In this document: piece by piece, positions 23,321-30,212 of the stretch
Layout of the letters: every line of letters starts with the position of its first letter
Position numbering within the stretch: position 1 is the stretch's first letter
Assembly (NCBI GenBank): GCA_027306925.1
Contig: DAHUXW010000091.1
Span: 1-41,854 of the forward strand
Source of the DNA: Acidimicrobiaceae bacterium
GTDB taxonomy: Bacteria > Actinomycetota > Acidimicrobiia > Acidimicrobiales > Bog-793
Direction: 5' to 3'
DNA length: 41,854 bases
Notes under the pieces: model-generated
What the model was told of the DNA's origin: nothing
What the model saw: the letters and a program-made list of their open reading frames with translations, nothing else
Databases searched by the model: none
Made by a program: the position numbers and the translations under genes

Positions 23321-25059
23321 CGCCCCTGCCCCGCGACATCGTCCGTCTCGACGGGGGACGAGCCCCACATGGCCTTCCAGGGACCTTCCGCCGGCCCGAC
23401 GAGCCGCTCGAGGCCGGACTCGCCCCGCCGAAGGCCGAGCACCTGGTTCCACGCGTCGTCGACCGCCGGGTAGTCGACGCGGTAGTGCGAGGACCCGCGG
23501 GTCTCGCGACGCGTCTGCGCGGCGACCGCCATCGCTTCGGCCATCGCACGGATGTTCACGGCTTCGACGATCCGGCTCGCCTCGTGGGCGTCGTGCGCCC
23601 GCAGCTCCGTCTCCATCTCGCGGAGCGCCGCGATCTGCTCGCGCGCCCGCGCGAGCCCCTCCTCGGAGCGCCTGAAGCCCACGTCCCGGGTGACGGTCTC
23701 GCGGATCGCGTCCTCGAACTCCCAGTAGGAGGTCGTACGGCGCTCGTCGAACAGCTCCTCGAGCGCGGCGCGCCCCGACGCGAACCGCGCCGCGGGGAGC
23801 TCGGCGCCCGACGTCCGCCGCTTCGCGTAGGACGCGGCGCTCGCGCCCGCGATCCAGCCGAGCGAGGACGCGCCGGCGATGCCCGCGCTCACCGTGCAGC
23901 AGTCGCCCGCGGCGTACACGCCGTCGATCCCGATCTGGCCCGACGCGTCGATCACGACGCCACTGCCCCGGAAGTACACGCCGCTGCGGCGGATGGAGAA
24001 CTCCGAGATCGAGATCTCGATCGGCTCCTCTGCGAGGACGACGCCCTTTTGCCGGAGGAATCCCGGCACCGTGTGCCGGTCGACCTCGAGGGTCCGCTCG
24101 ATGTTCGCGAGCTCGTGCGCCGGCAGGTGCCGCACGTCGAGGTAGATGGGCCCGTTGCCCTCGAGCGTCTCGCTGATCACCGCGTCGACGAGCACCGATC
24201 GGCGCGCCCGCTCGCCGAGCGGGTCGTACTTGAACATGAAGCGCTCGCCCTGCCGGTTCAGGTAGTGCGCCCCGAGCCCCGTGAGCGCGTTCGTCCCCTG
24301 GGAGGAGAACCCGGTCGGGCCGAGCGTCGCCTCGATGAACTCCATGTTCGCGAGCACGCCCCCGAGGGAGAGGGCCATCGCCTGCGCGTCGCCGGTGTTG
24401 TAGGGGCAGTGCCAGGTCGCGAACGGCATGTCCGAGACGTTCCTCGAGATGCGGTTCACGTCGCCCGTCGCCAGCACGCAGGCCTTCGCGCGGATCGCGT
24501 AGAGGTCCCCGCTGCGGATGTTCATCGCGAGCGCGCCGGCGAGCTCCCCGTCGACCTGGAACAGGTCGACGACCGAGCATCTCGTCAGGTCGTCGGCACC
24601 GGACCGGCGGACCGCTCGCGCGATCGTCTGCTTGAACTTCTTCCCGTCGAAGTCGACGTGGTAGGCGCCGGGAAGGCCGAAGGCCCGGTGGCGCATGTAG
24701 GAGTCGGCGCCCTTGTCCCGGAACCGCACCCCCGTCGCCTCGATACGGCGGAAGACGCGCGGGAGCTCGTACACCATGCGCTCGACGACCTCGAGGTCGA
24801 CGAGACCGTCGGTGAGCTGGCTCACGCTCGCCATGAGGTACGCGGGCTGGTCCCACTCCTCCTCGGTCTCGAGGACCGCCAGGAACTGGTCGACCCCGCC
24901 GCCCACGCTGCCGCTCCACGCGAGCCGGCCGCCCTTGTCGCACACGAGCACCGACGCGCCCTGCTCGCGCGCGGCGAGCGCCGCGATGCAGCCGGCGACC
25001 CCGCCGCCGACCACGAGCACGTCCGTCTCGAGCGTGTGCAGCTGTTCCCCGATCATCAC
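23317..25059 (-). CDS. AprA-like FAD-dependent oxidoreductase (fumarate reductase superfamily)
   Basis: A 580-residue flavoprotein. The FAD site VVGGGVAGCIAALAAREQG is at about 15-33 and a second FAD segment (GVYAAGDCCTVSAGIAGAS) lies at about 390. HCPYNTGDAQAMALSLGG is the AprA-branch form of the nucleotide/substrate loop. Length is near that of AprA (about 610-660) and of soluble succinate dehydrogenase/fumarate reductase flavosubunits. The paired ferredoxin overlaps by ATGA. Either of two consecutive Met codons could start it; I give the first, with GAGG 8 nt upstream. It probably oxidises or reduces the imported organic anion or a product of it, which is inference. Confidence 0.88.
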   Translation of the reverse strand: MMIGEQLHTLETDVLVVGGGVAGCIAALAAREQGASVLVCDKGGRLAWSGSVGGGVDQFLAVLETEEEWDQPAYLMASVSQLTDGLVDLEVVERMVYELPRVFRRIEATGVRFRDKGADSYMRHRAFGLPGAYHVDFDGKKFKQTIARAVRRSGADDLTRCSVVDLFQVDGELAGALAMNIRSGDLYAIRAKACVLATGDVNRISRNVSDMPFATWHCPYNTGDAQAMALSLGGVLANMEFIEATLGPTGFSSQGTNALTGLGAHYLNRQGERFMFKYDPLGERARRSVLVDAVISETLEGNGPIYLDVRHLPAHELANIERTLEVDRHTVPGFLRQKGVVLAEEPIEISISEFSIRRSGVYFRGSGVVIDASGQIGIDGVYAAGDCCTVSAGIAGASSLGWIAGASAASYAKRRTSGAELPAARFASGRAALEELFDERRTTSYWEFEDAIRETVTRDVGFRRSEEGLARAREQIAALREMETELRAHDAHEASRIVEAVNIRAMAEAMAVAAQTRRETRGSSHYRVDYPAVDDAWNQVLGLRRGESGLERLVGPAEGPWKAMWGSSPVETDDVAGQGR

Positions 25060-25092
25060 GTGAACCTCATCCTCCTCAGATCACCGCCGGCC

Positions 25093-25133
25093 GGTCCCGG
25101 TGCGGCGCCGCGTGGCCGCGCCGCACCGGGACC
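25093..25133 (-). terminator. Intercistronic hairpin after the tctC-like gene
   Basis: Perfect 16-bp arms (GGTCCCGGTGCGGCGC at 25093-25108; complement at 25118-25133) with a 9-nt loop. It lies 26 bp after the solute-binding-protein stop and 33 bp before the flavoprotein start. No T-tract follows. It may partially terminate or protect the 3' end of the transporter mRNA, leaving less message for the redox genes. Confidence 0.65.
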
Positions 25134-25159
25134 CGTACCCTCTCGCGCCCTCGCGGGCC

Positions 25160-26260
25160 TCAGCCTCCCGCCGCCTTCAGCGCCGCGCGCAGAAGCGGCA
25201 GGTACGGCGTCACGTCCTTCACGATCCCACTGATCTGGCTCTGCTCGTTCACGCCGCTCAGGTAGTGGAGCGTCGCGCCCACCTTCGCCTCGGCCGCGCG
25301 GAACGCCGGGTCGCTGTACATCTTGCCGATCGCGTGGCGAAGCGCCGTGACGGCGGACTTCGGCGTGTTCGGCGGGACGAAGTAGCTCCCTTCGATGCTG
25401 ACGAGGTTGGAGAACGCGCGGACCAGGCCGGCGTTCGTGGTTCCCGACAGCGACACCCAGGACGGAAGCGAGCTGTAGGCCTTCGGGACGCTCCCCGTCG
25501 TCTCGAACATGATCGGTCGCACGAGGTGCGCCTGGATCGCCGGGAGCAGCGAGGTGAGCGATCCCTCGGTGAGCTCGGTCGCTCCCGAGGCGAGCGAGTC
25601 GACGACCGCCGCCTGGCTTGCGAAGCCGCTCACGTACTCGGGCGTGAAGCCGAGCGTGTGCGCGAGGGCGACGACCGTGTAGAAGGTGTCGTCGAAGCCG
25701 CTCAACGGCACGAGCACCTTCTTGCCCCGCAGCTGCGACGGGCTCGTGATCCCGCTCTTGTTCGACACGACGACCACTCGCGGGCTCGCCGTGAGCCGCC
25801 CGAGGTACATGAACTCGCCTGCGTTGTAGCTGATTCCCTGGCCGCCCACGATCGAGGTGAGCAGGGCGACGGGGACGTTTGTGTACCCGACCGTCAGGCC
25901 GTCGCGCGGGGCGTTCCAGAGCTGGTCGAGGCCCACGACGCCGCCGGCGCCCGTGACGTCGATCAGCTTCATTCCCGCTGCGCCGAGCGCGTGCTGGAGG
26001 AACGGGACGGCCGCCCGCGCCGTCGTGTCGATGTTGCCGCCCGGGGCGTTCGGCACGAGGATCGTGACGGTCTTGCCCCGGTAGTAGTTCGGCGAAGCGG
26101 CGTGCGCCGACGCCGCTCGCGGGGCGCTCGCGAGGGCGGGAACCGTCGCTCCGCCGACGAGCGCCCCGATGGCGAGCGCCCCGCCGGCCACGAGGCGACC
26201 GCGCCTCGGCCGTCCCCGCGCCGTCGACCGGACACCACTCGTATGCATGCTCCTCAACAT
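25160..26260 (-). CDS. TctC-type solute-binding protein (tripartite tricarboxylate transporter)
   Basis: A 366-residue exported binding protein. The N-terminus has an Arg-rich region (RGRPRRGR), a hydrophobic core and an Ala-rich cleavage region; Sec or Tat export is possible. The mature part begins with NYYRGKTVTILVPNAPGGNIDTTAR, the TctC/Bug-family signature in which VP-x-APGG binds a carboxylate through water. GAGGVVGLDQLWNAPRDG and the C-terminal PPNTPKSAVTALRHAIGK also fit the family. It binds an organic anion outside the membrane and delivers it to the TctA/B unit encoded just upstream. The ATG at 26260 has GGGAGG 4 nt upstream; a second Met at codon 5 also has GAGGAG. Confidence 0.93.
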   Translation of the reverse strand: MLRSMHTSGVRSTARGRPRRGRLVAGGALAIGALVGGATVPALASAPRAASAHAASPNYYRGKTVTILVPNAPGGNIDTTARAAVPFLQHALGAAGMKLIDVTGAGGVVGLDQLWNAPRDGLTVGYTNVPVALLTSIVGGQGISYNAGEFMYLGRLTASPRVVVVSNKSGITSPSQLRGKKVLVPLSGFDDTFYTVVALAHTLGFTPEYVSGFASQAAVVDSLASGATELTEGSLTSLLPAIQAHLVRPIMFETTGSVPKAYSSLPSWVSLSGTTNAGLVRAFSNLVSIEGSYFVPPNTPKSAVTALRHAIGKMYSDPAFRAAEAKVGATLHYLSGVNEQSQISGIVKDVTPYLPLLRAALKAAGG

Positions 26261-26379
26261 GGATCCTCCCGATTCGCGTCCAGCATCTCGAACCGGCGCC
26301 GCGCGGTTCGCGTGCGCCGCACTCACTCCGTCCCGGCGCCGTCGCCGGTCCGGGTCCTCCGGGTTGCTTCGGTCGGTGT

Positions 26380-28677
26380 TCAACTGGGCAGGAAATGCAC
26401 GAAGCCCACGTACGGGGCGTACTCGTTGATAAGGAAGTGGAACAGGAGCCACACGGCCATCCCGACCACGACCGTGACCGCGGCGCAGTACACGATGGAC
26501 TTGCGGCGGACGACGAGGCCGTAGAGGCCGAAGCCGAGCCCGGTCGCGGGGACGATGCCGACGAGGAACGCGAGCACGAAGAACGTCCCGACGGTCGCGA
26601 CCGCGCGGGTGACCGCGTGGCGCGCCGGCGCCGTGGTGTCCTCGAGCGGTTCCGGCGCACCCGGCGTCTCGACGACCTCGACCTCGACCCTGGTCGCGAC
26701 CGCGCCTGCAGCGGCCCCCACCACGGGCTCGTCGGCGGTCGACCCGGACGGCACGGCCTCGCCGGGACCGGGAGCGGCACCCAAGAGCACGAGCTCCGGA
26801 GCGTTGAGGGCCCGGCCGACCGGTCCCTTCCCCGAGCTGCGAAGTCGCTCGCCGACGCCCAGCTCCTCGACCTGCCCGTGGACGAGGAGGCGCACGAGGT
26901 TCGCGAGCGCGAGGGCCGCGCCCACGCCCGAGACGAGCAGGAGGTCGCCGCCCGTGAGCGAGCCGTAGGTGCGCGCGATCAACGCGACGACGACGAACCC
27001 GGCGAGCAGGAGCACGGCCGCGATCGTGGGCCCGTCCGCGCGCGACTTGAACGTTGCGATGCGACGGCCACCTCGGGTGCGCGACGCCGCGGCGGGCACG
27101 TCACCGGGGACATCTCCGGGCACGTCCGGGGTGCGGCGACGCTGCTTCGCGACGCGCACCCCCCAGGTCGCAAGCGTGAGCAGGATCGCCGCGAAGATCG
27201 CACCGGCGAGCGGGCGCTTGAACATGAACCCGTCGCCGTAGAGCGTCGTCGAGATGTGGAGGTTGCTCTCGATGATCGGGCCGAGCACGAGACCGATGAT
27301 GAGGTTGATCCTCGAGTAGTTGAACTTCCAGAAGAAGTAGCCGAGTATGCCGATCACGCCGGTCGTCACGACGTCCCCGAACGACCCGTTCACCGCGAAG
27401 CTCCCGACGACCGAGACCGTGAGCACGAGCGGGATGAGCGTCGTCTTCGGGATCGTCGTCAGCTTCGCGAACTGCTTCGCGAACACGAGGCCGATGAGCA
27501 TCATCGCGAGGCTCGCCCCGACGATGAGCCAGATGATCGAGAAGACCGTGGGGAGGTGGTTGCTGAGCATCGCCGGCCCCGGCGCGATGCCGAGCGTCAC
27601 GAAGGCCGCGAGGAGGATCGCCTGCTGCTCGTGGGTCGGGATGCCGAGGCTGAGCAGCGGGAGCATCCCGCCGCCCTCCGCGGCCGACTCGGTCGCCTGG
27701 GGGGCGATGACGCCCTCGATCGCGCCGAGCCCGAACTCGACGTCGGACTTCGAGTACTGGGCCGCCTGGCCGTACGCCGCGACCGCCGCGACCGGCGCGC
27801 CGAAGCCCGGGACGGTGCCGGTCAGGACGCCGAACGTCGCCATGTAGAGCTCGAGCTTCCAGTGCCGGAGGACGGCACCGAGGCCGTGCAACGAGGTCCT
27901 CGTGCCCCGAAGGTCGCCGAGGTTCGGCCGGAGCCCGCCCCGGGCGCGGGCGACCTGCGCGGACCGCTCGGGCCGCCGGACGCCGCGACGAAAGCGGTCC
28001 GGCTCGGCGACCAGCCGCATGACCTGCACGACCGCGAACAGGCCGATTGCGACGTCCGCGACGGGAACGCCGCTCGACAGGTAGAGCGAGCCGAACGTGA
28101 GCCGGTTGACGCCCGTGATCGGGTCCTGGCCCACCCAGGACAAGATGATGCCGACGCCGAACGCGAGAAGCCCTTTCGTGAGGTTGCCCGAGCTCAGGAT
28201 CGCGATGAGGATCGCGCCGAGGAGCGCGAGCAGTAGCACCTCGGGCGGCCCGAGGTAGTCGAGCAGGCTGCGCATCACCGGGATCCCCACGGTGAGCGCG
28301 ATCGCGCCGCACACGCCGCCGATCCCCGAGGCCGACGCGGACGCGCCGAGCGCGTAGGCCCCCTTGCCCGAGCACGCGAGCGGGTAGCCGTCCCAGCAGA
28401 GCGGCAGGCTCTTCGCCGACGCCGGGATGTCGAGCGTGATGCTCGTGATCGAGCCGCCGAAGTACGTCGCGATGTGCGTGCCGAGCAGGAGCGCGAGCGC
28501 GACCGGGAGGCTCAGCTTGTACATGAAGGGCAGGAGCAGCACGAGCGCGACGTTCCCGCCGACGCCGGGCATGAACGAGATGAGCATCCCCCAGACGATC
28601 CCGATGCTCAGGCCGGCGAGCGTCGCGAGGCTGATGATGCTGTTCAGCCCCGAGAGTGATGCGTGCAGGTACGTCAC
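26380..28677 (-). CDS. Fused TctA-TctB membrane transporter
   Basis: A 765-residue protein joining the large TctA permease (about 1-520) to a TctB-like small subunit (about 560-765); most bacteria encode these separately. TctA features are GMLISFMPGVGGNVALVLLLPF, the repeated-half counterpart FGVLTGTVPGFGAPVAAVAAYG, and GSITSITLDIPAS. The C-terminal part has four predicted helices split by a long hydrophilic, Pro/Ala/Glu-rich loop (about 620-690), probably cytoplasmic. The transporter is a secondary, cation-coupled importer working with the binding protein. GTG at 28677 is used; its ribosome binding site is weak, while the leader upstream is long and structured. Confidence 0.9.
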   Translation of the reverse strand: MTYLHASLSGLNSIISLATLAGLSIGIVWGMLISFMPGVGGNVALVLLLPFMYKLSLPVALALLLGTHIATYFGGSITSITLDIPASAKSLPLCWDGYPLACSGKGAYALGASASASGIGGVCGAIALTVGIPVMRSLLDYLGPPEVLLLALLGAILIAILSSGNLTKGLLAFGVGIILSWVGQDPITGVNRLTFGSLYLSSGVPVADVAIGLFAVVQVMRLVAEPDRFRRGVRRPERSAQVARARGGLRPNLGDLRGTRTSLHGLGAVLRHWKLELYMATFGVLTGTVPGFGAPVAAVAAYGQAAQYSKSDVEFGLGAIEGVIAPQATESAAEGGGMLPLLSLGIPTHEQQAILLAAFVTLGIAPGPAMLSNHLPTVFSIIWLIVGASLAMMLIGLVFAKQFAKLTTIPKTTLIPLVLTVSVVGSFAVNGSFGDVVTTGVIGILGYFFWKFNYSRINLIIGLVLGPIIESNLHISTTLYGDGFMFKRPLAGAIFAAILLTLATWGVRVAKQRRRTPDVPGDVPGDVPAAASRTRGGRRIATFKSRADGPTIAAVLLLAGFVVVALIARTYGSLTGGDLLLVSGVGAALALANLVRLLVHGQVEELGVGERLRSSGKGPVGRALNAPELVLLGAAPGPGEAVPSGSTADEPVVGAAAGAVATRVEVEVVETPGAPEPLEDTTAPARHAVTRAVATVGTFFVLAFLVGIVPATGLGFGLYGLVVRRKSIVYCAAVTVVVGMAVWLLFHFLINEYAPYVGFVHFLPS

Positions 28678-28824
28678 CGTCCGCCGACCGATCTCCGCCG
28701 AGCGGCGTCGTCGACCCCCACAGGCTCAGCGCGCAACTTGCCCCCCCCGTGCTCGTGCCGCTCGGCCCGCACCCCCACGGCCGCCGACGGCCCCTGCTAG
28801 CTCACCGCAGCATTCCGAGTTCCA

Positions 28825-28862
28825 CCCGGGCCGGAGCGTCGAGCTCGACTCGCCGGCCCGGG
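28825..28862 (-). other. Large hairpin in the transporter operon leader
   Basis: CCCGGGCCGG (28825-28834) pairs with CCGGCCCGGG (28853-28862). Inside lies a second palindrome, GTCGAGCTCGAC (28838-28849), giving a nearly continuous 19-step stem broken by two mismatches. It sits about 150 nt upstream of the GTG start, downstream of the predicted promoter. It could attenuate transcription, stall ribosomes or mark a protein-binding site. It could also end readthrough from the epimerase gene. Confidence 0.6.
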
Positions 28863-28984
28863 CAGTTGCACGCACCGCCGCCCGGGGCCTGCCCGGGAAC
28901 GCGGTGTCGACGACGACGGCGCAGCGCGTGCGAATCGCACGAGCCCGTCGCAGGCGCCTTCCCCTACCTGAGGTCTCTCTTCCG

Positions 28985-29002
28985 AGGTCTGACCTTTGAC
29001 CT
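28985..29002 (-). promoter_or_regulatory. Candidate repressor operator at the transporter promoter
   Basis: AGGTC-T-GACCT (28985-28995) is a perfect palindrome. A TGACCT at 28997-29002 directly repeats the right half (28990-28995). Further AGGTC/ACCT half-sites lie at 28966-28976. The palindrome covers the predicted transcription start, a classic repression position. The form is compatible with FadR/GntR-type or similar dimeric regulators; the regulator is unknown. Confidence 0.55.
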
Positions 29003-29031
29003 ACCCTAGTGACCGCGACGCGTCCGGTCAA
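29003..29031 (-). promoter_or_regulatory. Promoter of the tctAB-tctC-redox operon
   Basis: On the minus strand: TTGACC (-35, at 29026-29031), exactly 17 bp, TAGGGT (-10, at 29003-29008). The same TTGACC-N17-TAnnnT pattern occurs at both promoters of the muropeptide locus. Transcription should start near 28996. Confidence 0.65.
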
Positions 29032-29089
29032 CAGTCGATCGCGCCGGAAATCCGCGGAGGTCGGGAGCGCGCCGACCGGCCGCCCCGCG

Positions 29090-30181
29090 TCAGGGGCCGG
29101 CGAAACGCTCGAGGTCCGTGTGGCCGAGCCCGGGACCGTCGCCGAGCGCGACCCGACCCGCCTCAAAGGTCGCGCCGCCCGCGGCGACGACGCCCGCGAG
29201 CCACCACGGCGCGTCGAGGTCGACCGAGGTGACCTCGACGCGGCCCGCGGCGAGGCATGCGGCGGCGGTCGCAGAGATGTTCGCCTCCATCATCGACCCG
29301 ACCGAGCACTCGATCCCGGCCGCGCGCGCGGCCGCGAGCATCGCGAGCGCCGGACGGATTCCTCCCGACTTCATGAGCTTCACGTTGATCGCGTCGGCAG
29401 CCCGCCGCCGAACGAGCTCGACGACGTCTGCGGGCGAGAAGCAGCTCTCGTCCGCCATCACCGGCGTCTCGACCGACGCGGTCACGTACGCGAGCGCGTC
29501 GAGGTCGCGCGCCGGCACCGGCTGCTCGACGAGCTCGATCCCGAGGCCGGCGTCCTCGAAGCGACGGATGAGCGCGACCGAGCCCTTCGCGTCCCACGAC
29601 TGGTTGGCGTCGACGCGGATCCGCACGAGGTCGCCGACGCGAGCTCGCACCGCCGCGACGCGCGCGAGGTCGAGCGCAGCGGGACCTCCGAGCTTCACCT
29701 TGAGCACCGAGAAGCCGTCGTCGACGCGCCGGGACGCGGCGTCCGCCATGACGTCCGGCGGCGCGAGCGAGACCGTGACGTCGGTGACGAGCTCCTTCCG
29801 GGCACCGCCGAGCAGCCGGTGGAGCGGGGCGTCGAGCGAGCGTGCCCACAGGTCGTGGAACGCGACGTCGACGGCGGCCTTCGCGCTCGCGTTCCCGACG
29901 ATCGCGCGCGACATGCCCTCGAGCGCCGCGTCGATCTCGTCCACCCGTCGGCCGACCACCGCGTCACCGAGCGGGCCGCCCACCGCCGCGACGATGCTCG
30001 CGCGCGTCTCGCCGGTGATCTGTGGCGTCGGGACGGCCTCGCCGATCCCCACGCGCCCGTCGGTGTCGCGAAGCGCGACGACGACGCCACCGACCGCCGT
30101 GACCGACCGGAGCGCGGTCACGAACGGCTCGCGGAGCGCGAGCTCGTAGGGCGTGACCGTGACGGTGGCGACAGACGTCAC
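29090..30181 (-). CDS. L-Ala-D/L-Glu epimerase (dipeptide epimerase, enolase superfamily)
   Basis: A 363-residue member of the muconate-lactonising subgroup. The catalytic K-x-K is in VLKVKLGG, the metal ligands in RVDANQSW, ELVEQPV and MADES, and the second catalytic Lys in INVKLMKSGG. The C-terminal DLDAPWWL is the substrate-recognition motif of L-Ala-D/L-Glu epimerases, which contact the dipeptide amino group. It would convert L-Ala-D-Glu from cell-wall stem peptides to L-Ala-L-Glu for ordinary peptidases. It follows murQ-nagA after 31 bp and uses a GTG start with a weak ribosome binding site. Context strongly supports the muropeptide role. Confidence 0.9.
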   Translation of the reverse strand: MTSVATVTVTPYELALREPFVTALRSVTAVGGVVVALRDTDGRVGIGEAVPTPQITGETRASIVAAVGGPLGDAVVGRRVDEIDAALEGMSRAIVGNASAKAAVDVAFHDLWARSLDAPLHRLLGGARKELVTDVTVSLAPPDVMADAASRRVDDGFSVLKVKLGGPAALDLARVAAVRARVGDLVRIRVDANQSWDAKGSVALIRRFEDAGLGIELVEQPVPARDLDALAYVTASVETPVMADESCFSPADVVELVRRRAADAINVKLMKSGGIRPALAMLAAARAAGIECSVGSMMEANISATAAACLAAGRVEVTSVDLDAPWWLAGVVAAGGATFEAGRVALGDGPGLGHTDLERFAGP

Positions 30182-30212
30182 GCGTCCACGCGCGTCCGGT
30201 CTCGACCGCCGC

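Larger units (their letters stand above)
28678..29089. other. Long leader and control region of the transporter operon
   Basis: Between the epimerase gene and the tctAB-like gene there is no coding frame I can support. It holds a minus-strand promoter, clustered AGGTC/GACCT half-sites (28966-29002) and a large hairpin, all listed separately. From the predicted start near 28996 the 5' untranslated leader would be about 320 nt. I do not recognise any known riboswitch fold in it. Confidence 0.6.

Noticed and set aside
17676-25059. Firm assignment as sulfite-oxidising SoeABC plus APS reductase
   Set aside because: Similarity is by architecture and short motifs only; no sat, dsr, sox or sulfonate-lyase gene is in the window.
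28678-29002. Known riboswitch in the transporter leader
   Set aside because: The hairpin is clear but I could not match any established riboswitch core.
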